A stretch of 22,483 nt of DNA. Origin: a virus. Numbering within the stretch: position 1 is the first letter of the stretch; the number at the start of each line of letters is the position of its first letter. The stretch is taken from IMG/VR virus record IMGVR_UViG_3300030382_001968, positions 1-22,483 of that record; one strand, given 5' to 3'. Position numbers and translations under genes: made by a program. The notes beneath the pieces are model-generated. The model was not told the origin of the DNA. It saw only the letters and a list, made by a program, of their open reading frames with translations, and ran no database searches. Shown here one piece after another: positions 13,689-19,640 of the stretch.

Positions 13689-13736
13689 TGAGACCTAATT
13701 GGTCGAAACCCTCGATTTATTTCGGGGGTCTTACAT
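13679..13736 (+). ncRNA. HHR-14: type I hammerhead containing a stop codon in its core
   Basis: Stem I AUGUAA/UUACAU (13679-13684, 13731-13736), core CUGAUGA (13685-13691), stem II GACC-UAAUU-GGUC (13692-13704), GAAA (13705-13708), stem III ACCCUCGA with UCGGGGGU (one G-U), triplet GUC, cut after 13730. Stems I and II are both fully compensated relative to the other copies. The UGA stop of the preceding gene is part of the catalytic core. Confidence 0.95.
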
Positions 13737-13752
13737 AAACAAAGGAGGAAAA

Positions 13753-14148
13753 ATGAACGACGACAAAAAAAGGTTAGACCGATACTATAATAGTCTTGAA
13801 TGTAAAGTGAAATATTTAACAAGTATTTTAGAATACCTTCTATGCGATGATTGTATATCATTAGATAAACATAATATTGCGATTGTTATGTATCAAATTA
13901 AAAGCATAATGACACTTCGATATAGAATTAATTGTATGGAAAACAATAAAATCGAAGGAGATTTTGATGTAAATAATCGAAGAGTATATGCATTTCTAAA
14001 TGGTGATGTTGAATTTGCTGTAAACTGCAGATACTTAAATAACAAGGGCAAAGGTAGAGATATACCAAACAAAACCACGTTATTGAATAACTTTAAAGAA
14101 GAATACTTTAAATTTATGCTGTACAGACACGGTGTTGTTAATAACTAA
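13753..14148 (+). CDS. Unknown protein, gene 14 of the ribozyme operon
   Basis: 131 residues from the ATG at 13753 (AAAGGAGG 7 nt upstream); a longer frame from 13699 starts inside HHR-14 and is rejected. Helical N-terminal half with two close Cys (LLCDDC near residues 29-34), basic C-terminal half. No family recognised. Its stop directly abuts stem I of HHR-15. Confidence 0.78.
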   Translation: MNDDKKRLDRYYNSLECKVKYLTSILEYLLCDDCISLDKHNIAIVMYQIKSIMTLRYRINCMENNKIEGDFDVNNRRVYAFLNGDVEFAVNCRYLNNKGKGRDIPNKTTLLNNFKEEYFKFMLYRHGVVNN

Positions 14149-14237
14149 GTATAACTGACGAGGATTTATTATCCGAAACCTAGTGTGGAACGGCTGAAAG
14201 AGGATTCTTTCTAGTAAAAACCCACTAGGTCTTATAC
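14149..14237 (+). ncRNA. HHR-15: type I hammerhead with an extra hairpin in stem III
   Basis: Stem I GUAUAA/UUAUAC (14149-14154, 14232-14237), core CUGACGA (14155-14161), stem II GGAU-UUAUU-AUCC (14162-14174), GAAA (14175-14178), stem III ACCUAGUG/CACUAGGU plus GG/CC beyond a bulge, capped by a GAAAGA/UCUUUC hairpin (14196-14211). Triplet GUC, cut after 14231. Leader left: 26 nt. Confidence 0.93.
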
Positions 14238-14257
14238 AACATTCCAAAGGAGGAAAT

Positions 14258-14602
14258 ATGTTAAATACACTACATAAAGTAGATGCTAAAGTAACTAAAC
14301 GACAATCGCGAGATGAAATACTCGCTGAGTTCTTAGTTGATACTGTAAAGTTATCGCCTAAACTCGGACACGATGATAGCCAAACTGATTCAAGGTTTTA
14401 CACCTTAGTCGGACTTAAGCTACTTGCCTACGAGTTATCTAGGAATGATGATAATATAATATTGGTTAAACCTATGATGACTAGAAAAATGTTGCGTAAT
14501 GGCGGTATGTTAAAGTCAGTTAGTGGACTTATAGATGATTTAATAGGAGAAATAAACCATGTAATTTCTCTTAAAGAACGCATATCTAAATTAAAACAGT
14601 AA
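14258..14602 (+). CDS. Helical protein, gene 15 of the ribozyme operon
   Basis: 114 residues, mainly helical, soluble, with a DEILAEFLVDTVKL segment near residues 19-32 and a C-terminal coiled-coil-like LIGEINHVISLKERISKLKQ. No Cys. No family recognised. AAAGGAGG signal. Its UAA stop (14600-14602) is part of the 5' strand of stem I of HHR-16. Confidence 0.78.
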   Translation: MLNTLHKVDAKVTKRQSRDEILAEFLVDTVKLSPKLGHDDSQTDSRFYTLVGLKLLAYELSRNDDNIILVKPMMTRKMLRNGGMLKSVSGLIDDLIGEINHVISLKERISKLKQ

Positions 14603-14667
14603 TACTGATGAGTGTTTAGTACACGAAACCCCTATCTTCGTAAGATGTTCCGATAGGGGTCTATTAC
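14599..14667 (+). ncRNA. HHR-16: type I hammerhead, last copy
   Basis: Stem I GUAAUA/UAUUAC (14599-14604, 14662-14667), core CUGAUGA (14605-14611), stem II GUGU-UUAGU-ACAC (14612-14624), GAAA (14625-14628), stem III ACCCCUAUC with GAUAGGGGU, triplet GUC, cut after 14661. Stem II is a third independent compensated version. Leader left: 26 nt. Confidence 0.95.
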
Positions 14668-14687
14668 AATAAACCGTAGGAGGTAAT

Positions 14688-14897
14688 ATGAAATATGGGA
14701 TAGTATATGTAAGCGAACATGGCAATTTATTAACAAATTCAACGGATACGTTTGAATCTGAAGATAAAACCATTGGTTTAAAAAATGCTCAGCAACAGTT
14801 GTACCCAAAAAGACAATACATTGTGGTGCCAATACCTAATGTTTGGAAAACAGATGATTGTTCTGATTGCCCAGTTTGCAAACAAACACTTAAATAA
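14688..14897 (+). CDS. Small protein with C-terminal Cys cluster, gene 16 (last) of the ribozyme operon
   Basis: 69 residues; C-terminal CSDCPVC (three Cys) may bind a metal, preceded by a beta-rich region (YIVVPIPNVW). Unknown family. The signal GTAGGAGGTAAT precedes the ATG. The operon's terminator follows 26 nt after the stop. Confidence 0.78.
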   Translation: MKYGIVYVSEHGNLLTNSTDTFESEDKTIGLKNAQQQLYPKRQYIVVPIPNVWKTDDCSDCPVCKQTLK

Positions 14898-14923
14898 AGT
14901 TAGTTAAATCTAGCTTTCCTCCG

Positions 14924-14957
14924 ACCCTCCGTTTTTAATTAAACGGGGGGTTTTTTT
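14924..14957 (+). terminator. Rho-independent terminator of the ribozyme operon
   Basis: ACCCUCCGUUU pairs with AAACGGGGGGU (10-11 bp, one G-U) around a short AU-rich loop, followed by a run of seven T. On the minus strand there is no matching U-run after the stem, so it mainly serves the rightward operon, ending just before the convergent gene at 14963. Confidence 0.9.
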
Positions 14958-14962
14958 ATGCC

Positions 14963-15499
14963 TTAAAGTTTTACTTTATCTAGTTTATCTAAAGCTGAAA
15001 TCTCTAAGTTTTTTACATAATCTAATAATTCCAGATATATTTTCTTGATTTTCAGATATTCTTTTGGTTTTATTTTCAATACTGTTGTTCTTACGCTATC
15101 TGTATATGTAAATATACCGTCTTTACAATGAGGGCACTTGGTTAATGTGTTGAGATTTATTAAGAAACCTGTACCAGTACACACAAAACACTTATCTGCT
15201 GTTACCTCTATAACCGCCATTTTTAATAATTTACCTATTTTTACAGTAGATTTATGGTTTATTTTCTTATTTTGTAACAGTTCCAGTATTTCTGGCTTTA
15301 TAACTCTATAAAATTCTTCATTTATTCCGCGTTCATTATCTAAATATTTATTTATTATAAACATATATTCAGCTTGGCTTAACCCGCTGTAACCCATTAT
15401 TGCGTTTACATCGTCTGAAGTCAGACAATTATGCGATTGCCCAGTAACTTCTAATACTGGCGAGCTTGGTAACAATAATTTCAATAATTCAATGTTCAT
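14963..15499 (-). CDS. Zinc-ribbon protein, possible Q-type antiterminator
   Basis: 178 residues. A DnaJ-like zinc ribbon lies at residues 104-128: CFVCTGTGF then CPHCKDG (C104, C107, C122, C125). The N-terminal 95 residues are helical (possible HTH) and the C-terminal 45 form a Lys/Leu helix. This order recalls some phage Q antitermination proteins, but Cys4 ribbons occur in many proteins, so the role is only suggested. Last gene of the leftward middle operon; GGTGA ribosome-binding site. Confidence 0.5.
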   Translation of the reverse strand: MNIELLKLLLPSSPVLEVTGQSHNCLTSDDVNAIMGYSGLSQAEYMFIINKYLDNERGINEEFYRVIKPEILELLQNKKINHKSTVKIGKLLKMAVIEVTADKCFVCTGTGFLINLNTLTKCPHCKDGIFTYTDSVRTTVLKIKPKEYLKIKKIYLELLDYVKNLEISALDKLDKVKL

Positions 15500-15502
15500 A
15501 AA

Positions 15503-15718
15503 TCACCACGAATAAATTATTCCACTTGTTAAAATTATTATACCAACAACATTTATAAAAATAATAGAATAATCATTCCATATAACACCTACGAAAACCC
15601 AACCCAACACCCCAGTAAACTGAACATATAGGTTTAATGGGTAAATATTCATAGCTGTTAAACATAACCCACCAGATAAAATTATTGAACTAGTCCATTT
15701 AAGTATATCAGTATTCAT
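15503..15718 (-). CDS. Small membrane protein (71 aa)
   Basis: Three hydrophobic stretches (about 8-26, 32-47, 51-69: LYVQFTGVLGWVFVGVIWND, IIFINVVGIIILTSGIIYS) indicate an integral inner-membrane protein with short loops. Similar tiny proteins with an N-I-Y-P-L turn occur in many marine phages, sometimes filed as DUF6552; function unknown. Its ATG overlaps the stop of the upstream gene (ATGA). Confidence 0.65.
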   Translation of the reverse strand: MNTDILKWTSSIILSGGLCLTAMNIYPLNLYVQFTGVLGWVFVGVIWNDYSIIFINVVGIIILTSGIIYSW

Positions 15719-15924
15719 AAATCATATTTGGGGTCGTGATACAGACCTTTTTCGGGCTTTTTCTGAAGTTTCCTAACCTTTATGTCTGTTGGTTTAAATC
15801 TTACTTCTTCGGGGTGTTTTTCGCTGTCTTTTACCACCTTATCTATTGCCTCTTGCTCTGATACAGCCCCAACTGCGCCACTAAATGTTACTGTGGCTCT
15901 ATAACAATAATAGTTCTTTTTCAA
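15715..15924 (-). CDS. Small basic protein with a TTG start (69 aa)
   Basis: Begins at a TTG (15924-15922) that overlaps the methyltransferase stop (TTGA), with GGGGAG 8 nt upstream, so coupling is likely. The N-terminal part is beta-like (YRATVTFSGAVGAVSEQEAI) followed by a helix, then a basic tail. Resembles small ferredoxin-fold-like phage proteins, but no family is assigned. Confidence 0.6.
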   Translation of the reverse strand: MKKNYYCYRATVTFSGAVGAVSEQEAIDKVVKDSEKHPEEVRFKPTDIKVRKLQKKPEKGLYHDPKYDL

Positions 15925-17357
15925 AATAAACTCCCCTGTCTGTCCCGTTCTGTTTTATATTCCTCAAAATAATCTAGATTGTTCTTACCGAAACACCATA
16001 CGTTTTCTATGTAATGAGCTAGTAATTTATTATCTTCTGACATTAATGCTAGTTCTTTGTTCAATCCTTTTTCGTTGTTTTCACGTTGTATAGCTGTACG
16101 TTTTAATGGTCTTTGCGCCATTGTCATACCTATTATCCCTTTAAATGAATCCAGTAACTCATCAACAATAACATCGCAACAACGATGTCTTTTACTGCCG
16201 ATAGTTGGGTCTATTATGTTTATAAACAAATGCCCTTTGTCCGATAAACTATTGAAACAGTTGGTACTTACTGGTATAAAAAACTTATATAACCAATCAT
16301 CGAAGGTTACAAACTTTTTCCACGATTGGTCTTCTTCGCATTTACCACCCTCGTTATACCTTTCCGTTGAAAAATATGGTGGGCTAGTAAACGAACAATC
16401 AATGTTATCTATGTCTTCCCACGGCAAGTTTTCAGCCCCACTCCTGTATATTTGTACCTTTTTAACACCTTTGCAATAGAAAAAATCCTTTTCTATGTGT
16501 ATATCTGGCGAGGCATCCCCCAAAAATCCCTCGTAATCCTTTGCTTGTTGTATATATTTTTCGAAAGTAAACGGATTAGGGTCTGACCCTATGTATTCAT
16601 TTGCGTTACTGGTATAAAACCCCGCCAATCTATCACCCCAACCACAACTCGTGTCTAATACTTTTTCTGCTTTAGTCATGGTATATACTGTTTTAGCAAC
16701 TAATGGTTTAAACTGGGTTGCTATAAAACTACCCAATCTAAACGTACTCCTATACGCATCTTTGGTTAAAGCTCCACCCATTTTTTGCTTAACCCCGTTG
16801 ATTTCTACTTCTTTCATGTTGTTAATGCCACCCCAACAAGCTTTAAGACAAGACCAAATTTCCCTAGCAGTTCCCTCTGACCATGTATTAGCAACTGCTT
16901 TTCCTCGTGCACTTGGACAATTAAGTCTTAATAACTGGTGGTAATAATTACTTACAGCGTTATGAGTACCCGATGTATCTATGATACCTAACCCGTAATC
17001 TTTATAAGGATATTTATAATCATCGTGTTTTTCATTAACATTTTTAGTAATATCCTCCTGTGGTTTTGTGTGCTGATACGTTAAATTATCTCTTAAATCC
17101 CAGAATGCTTTTGCAACATCTTTCATTGTTATATCTTGTGTCGGATAAGGTGGTCTAACCTCAAATATATATTGCGCTAAATCTTCTCTAAACTTTTCTG
17201 TACCTATTTCGTTGGTTAATTTAGCAAAATCTTCGTGCCACAGTATAGGTATTCCTTGCTCGTTAGCGTATGCTGTTAAATATTGTATGTTTTCAGATAC
17301 TTTTATTACTGGTTTCTGTGTTTCTACAAACAAATTTTGTGTTTTATGGTCTTTCAT
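15921..17357 (-). CDS. SAM-dependent DNA methyltransferase (amino-methylating type)
   Basis: 478 residues. SAM-binding motif I LDTSCGWGDR at 234-243 with acidic GSDPN near 257-261; catalytic motif TSPPYF at 324-329 (the (D/N/S)PPY motif of N6-adenine/N4-cytosine methyltransferases). Motif I precedes the PPY motif. The N-terminal 230 residues have no motif I recognise and could be target recognition or a separate activity. It probably modifies phage DNA against host restriction or marks it. Overlaps the HNH gene upstream (ATGA) and the 69-aa gene downstream. Confidence 0.75.
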   Translation of the reverse strand: MKDHKTQNLFVETQKPVIKVSENIQYLTAYANEQGIPILWHEDFAKLTNEIGTEKFREDLAQYIFEVRPPYPTQDITMKDVAKAFWDLRDNLTYQHTKPQEDITKNVNEKHDDYKYPYKDYGLGIIDTSGTHNAVSNYYHQLLRLNCPSARGKAVANTWSEGTAREIWSCLKACWGGINNMKEVEINGVKQKMGGALTKDAYRSTFRLGSFIATQFKPLVAKTVYTMTKAEKVLDTSCGWGDRLAGFYTSNANEYIGSDPNPFTFEKYIQQAKDYEGFLGDASPDIHIEKDFFYCKGVKKVQIYRSGAENLPWEDIDNIDCSFTSPPYFSTERYNEGGKCEEDQSWKKFVTFDDWLYKFFIPVSTNCFNSLSDKGHLFINIIDPTIGSKRHRCCDVIVDELLDSFKGIIGMTMAQRPLKRTAIQRENNEKGLNKELALMSEDNKLLAHYIENVWCFGKNNLDYFEEYKTERDRQGSLF

Positions 17358-17722
17358 CTGTCTTTGTCTCCGTATTCGTCTATAAATCCACTTTGTTTAT
17401 CCCCGTGTTCGTCCCATTCTACATACCGTTCTTTTTCTTGTTCTTTGTACCATTCTAGCAAAGAAAGTTCAGATTCAAACTTTTCTTCCCATGCTTTTTT
17501 GCCTATACCGTGTATAGCTTCTAACCCGAACATGTGGTGACTTACACACAAACATATAAATTGGTCGTGATTTCTTTGTCCCATACCAACTCCAGTACGC
17601 AAATGGTGTATGGTTACATTGTGAGTGTTGGTTATTCCATAGTATTTTTTACAAATGAAACAACCAAACTCAGCCATTTTAGACATTTCTTTTTTGAGTT
17701 GTCTTTTATTTTTTTTAGACAA
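17354..17722 (-). CDS. HNH nuclease, Ref/RecA-dependent nuclease-like
   Basis: 122 residues. CFICKK near 20-25, TIHHLRTGVGMGQRNHDQ near 37-54, then LCVSHHMFGLEAIHG: Cys pair, HH and late C-x2-HH pattern as in P1 Ref-type RecA-dependent nucleases and related phage HNH proteins. Probably acts in recombination or genome processing, close to a methyltransferase and the recombination operon. The first codon is a TTG directly after the previous stop (TAATTG) without a Shine-Dalgarno; an ATG at residue 12 is an alternative. Confidence 0.72.
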   Translation of the reverse strand: MSKKNKRQLKKEMSKMAEFGCFICKKYYGITNTHNVTIHHLRTGVGMGQRNHDQFICLCVSHHMFGLEAIHGIGKKAWEEKFESELSLLEWYKEQEKERYVEWDEHGDKQSGFIDEYGDKDR

Positions 17723-17929
17723 TTAGTTCAATCGGTATGTAGCGAAGTGAACGCCATCATCCCCGTGTGTTCTAACACTTTTAATATTTAAACCTCTTTC
17801 TTTGAGGGTAAAAATAATACTAGATAACCTTGTTGCCCTATACTTTGTTATAGCTTCCCAACTGGTTATTTTTTTGTATTTTTTTAAGTGTTGCTCTACT
17901 TGTTTTGTTTTTGATGTCTTGTTTTTCAT
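17723..17929 (-). CDS. Small winged helix-turn-helix protein (HTH_39-like)
   Basis: 68 residues. The pattern QVEQHLKKYKKITSWEAITK then YRATRLSSIIFTLKERGLNI and a final HFATYRLN matches small phage helix-turn-helix proteins of the HTH_39 type: first helix, ITSWEAI helix, R-LSSII recognition helix, beta wing. A DNA-binding regulator of unknown target. GGAG ribosome-binding site. Confidence 0.7.
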   Translation of the reverse strand: MKNKTSKTKQVEQHLKKYKKITSWEAITKYRATRLSSIIFTLKERGLNIKSVRTHGDDGVHFATYRLN

Positions 17930-17939
17930 TGATATTCTC

Positions 17940-18368
17940 CTATCCTAAACTAGAATAAGTGGTTAATTGACTTCTATTACTTGCTTGATGTGTTCTGTAC
18001 ATCTGACAAGCAATTTCTGTTTGTATTATTAAACCCTTGAAACAATCAACCATATAACTTGCTTGGTTTATTTCAAAGTCTAATTCTGTTACTGATTTAG
18101 ACAGTTTTGCTTTCACCTCCCTGTCTTTGTTTGTGCCGTATTCTTTACCTAATTTGGTATATTCTTGTAATTCTTTGTGTTTTTGTAGTTTTTCTAATCT
18201 TGTTAGTGTTTTTTGCCAATATGCTTTTTTCTCGTAGAATATAAAAATATTGTGTACAACCTTTTCTACATCTTCTTGACCTAGTGAAATAGGACAGGTG
18301 TTTACCTTTTTTAATAATTTTTTAATATACCCTTCGTTTTCATTTATTAATTCATCGTGTGTTTTCAT
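17940..18368 (-). CDS. Charged helical protein of the replication region (142 aa)
   Basis: Rich in Lys, Glu and Leu with a probable coiled coil at about 45-110, one Cys near 25 and two near 110-120; ends with a polar SNRSQLTTYSSLG tail. No family recognised. Starts at an ATG overlapping the stop of the upstream gene (ATGA), so the two are probably co-translated. Confidence 0.65.
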   Translation of the reverse strand: MKTHDELINENEGYIKKLLKKVNTCPISLGQEDVEKVVHNIFIFYEKKAYWQKTLTRLEKLQKHKELQEYTKLGKEYGTNKDREVKAKLSKSVTELDFEINQASYMVDCFKGLIIQTEIACQMYRTHQASNRSQLTTYSSLG

Positions 18369-18823
18369 TTTCTATCCATAAATAACTTGTTTTTTTGCTC
18401 TTTAGGTAATAATTCGTAATATTCCCTATGTTTACTTAATTTATACATCTCCACAAATTCTTTTTCTTTTATTTTGCACTCTTTTTCTGTAAGTCTGTGT
18501 AGTTTAGTCCCACCCATTTTGTTATATATTTCAATCGCTAGTTTATCGTTAGATTCTTTATGTTGAAAGAAAGATTGAAACTTTTCTTTTATCTCTAAAT
18601 CTGTGTTTGCTAAAAATCTTGTTAGGTTTACTGGTACTTGGGGTTTCCATATACCAAACTCTTTATCTTCTGTGTGGGAAATAAATGCTAGAAAAACCTG
18701 TTCTTTACTATATCTCTGCAAAGATATAAAGAAAACTGCTTGTTGTTCCAATGTTAATAGTGGTTGTTTTGGGTATGTTTTGTCAAACAGACACAGAATC
18801 TGCTTGAATTCTTCTTTTGTCAT
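18365..18823 (-). CDS. Possible replication protein (helicase-loader-like), 152 aa
   Basis: The start is the ATG at 18823-18821 (AGGAAA 6-8 nt upstream), one codon inside a longer GTG frame. The N-terminus MTKEEFKQILCLFDKTYPKQ and the FGIWKPQVPVNLTRFLA segment near residues 57-73 faintly recall phage lambda P/DnaC-type loaders, which have a W-P-hydrophobic stretch before a helical domain. No P-loop is visible. First gene of the leftward operon. The function call is tentative. Confidence 0.5.
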   Translation of the reverse strand: MTKEEFKQILCLFDKTYPKQPLLTLEQQAVFFISLQRYSKEQVFLAFISHTEDKEFGIWKPQVPVNLTRFLANTDLEIKEKFQSFFQHKESNDKLAIEIYNKMGGTKLHRLTEKECKIKEKEFVEMYKLSKHREYYELLPKEQKNKLFMDRK

Positions 18824-18877
18824 CACACTTTCCTAATAATTTCATTAATTATATTTATATATATATATATAATTATA

Positions 18878-18906
18878 ATATCATATTAAATTAATATTTA
18901 TTTCAA
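18878..18906 (-). promoter_or_regulatory. Candidate leftward promoter for the methyltransferase/HNH operon
   Basis: On the minus strand TTGAAA (18906-18901) and TGATAT (18883-18878) are spaced by 17 bp. Predicted start near 18871, some 48 bp before the ATG. The surrounding DNA is nearly pure A/T with a TA repeat (18858-18870), so chance matches are likely. Confidence 0.35.
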
Positions 18907-19004
18907 GTAAAGACATTTTAAAAAAAATAAAAAAAACTATAATTAATTATTTTTTTATGGTAGATTTCAATAACTACCTTTGGTAGTTTATGAATGATAG
19001 TAAC
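18907..19004. other. AT-rich divergent control region
   Basis: Gene-free spacer between divergent operons. It holds A-tracts (18920-18936), a TATAAT (18938-18943) that could be the rightward -10 although no good -35 is seen, and a perfect AACTACC/GGTAGTT hairpin (18971-18987). No other feature seen. Confidence 0.4.
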
Positions 19005-19058
19005 GGTGGTGGGATTTTCCTCCGTATTGTAATTATGTTATAACGGTTACCCACCACT
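19005..19058 (+). promoter_or_regulatory. Leader hairpin upstream of the recombination operon
   Basis: GGUGGUGGG (19005-19013) pairs with CCCACCACU (19050-19058), 9 bp with one G-U. The 36-nt loop holds UUUUCCUCC (19015-19023), exactly complementary to the GGAGGAAAA start signal of the ribozyme-operon genes, and an inner CCGU/ACGG pairing. It ends about 10 nt before the Shine-Dalgarno of the annealing-protein gene. It resembles the leader hairpins at 8040 and 12089 but no hammerhead follows. Confidence 0.55.
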
Positions 19059-19076
19059 AAAAAACAAGAGGTGATA

Positions 19077-19640
19077 ATGGAAACTAAAAACAAGACTTCC
19101 ACATTTGCTGAAATATGGGATACGTTAAGCCAAGTAAACGTAAATGATTATACGGATACTAAAGGCGATAAAACAAAACTAACGTACTTATCTTGGGCAA
19201 ATGGTTGGAAAGCATTAATGGATAATTATCCACAAGCTACCTACCGATATTTACCTAGAATAAAATATCCTGACGGTACAGAAGAAGTTATTTGTGTAGT
19301 TGAAATAGACGGAAATAGTAGAGAAATGTCTTTACCCGTAATGAATTACGCAAATCAACCAATAGCAAACCCTAATTCATGGCAAGTTAATACATCTAAA
19401 ATGAGATGTTTAGTAAAAGCTATCGCTATGTTTGGATTAGCATTGTACATATATCGTGGTGAGGATTTACCCGATGAAGATGTTAATGTAGTGGTAAATG
19501 TTATAGATGATAGTTTGAAAAAACTAGAAAAAGCAAAGAAAAAAGACAAGAAACAAGTGTTTGAAACACTATTTAAAGAGGATAAAATAAATGAAAAAAC
19601 AGACCCAAGACAACTTGCAAAATCGTTATCAGTTGCATAG
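19077..19640 (+). CDS. Single-strand annealing protein, DUF1071 family
   Basis: 187 residues from the ATG at 19077 (AGAGGTGAT upstream; a GTG two codons earlier is less well placed). Signatures: TFAEIWDTLSQVNV at the start, LTYLSWANGWKALMDNYPQA, and the hallmark SKMRCLVKAIAMFGLALYIY then RGEDLP near residues 107-135. DUF1071 proteins are phage annealases (Sak/Erf/Redbeta functional class) that pair single strands during recombination and replication. The partner exonuclease follows, overlapping by 50 nt. The C-terminus is a charged helix, possibly for partner binding. Confidence 0.85.
   Translation: METKNKTSTFAEIWDTLSQVNVNDYTDTKGDKTKLTYLSWANGWKALMDNYPQATYRYLPRIKYPDGTEEVICVVEIDGNSREMSLPVMNYANQPIANPNSWQVNTSKMRCLVKAIAMFGLALYIYRGEDLPDEDVNVVVNVIDDSLKKLEKAKKKDKKQVFETLFKEDKINEKTDPRQLAKSLSVA

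Noticed and set aside
8352-14667. Regularly spaced repeats resembling a CRISPR array
   Set aside because: The repeats are not direct repeats with short unique spacers; they are ribozyme folds with varying stems separated by genes.
16057-16479. 140-residue plus-strand frame inside the methyltransferase gene
   Set aside because: Antisense shadow of a well-supported minus-strand gene, without a start signal.
19005-19058. A third type III hammerhead before the recombination operon
   Set aside because: The hairpin resembles the other leaders, but no CUGANGA...GAAA core is present between it and the start codon.
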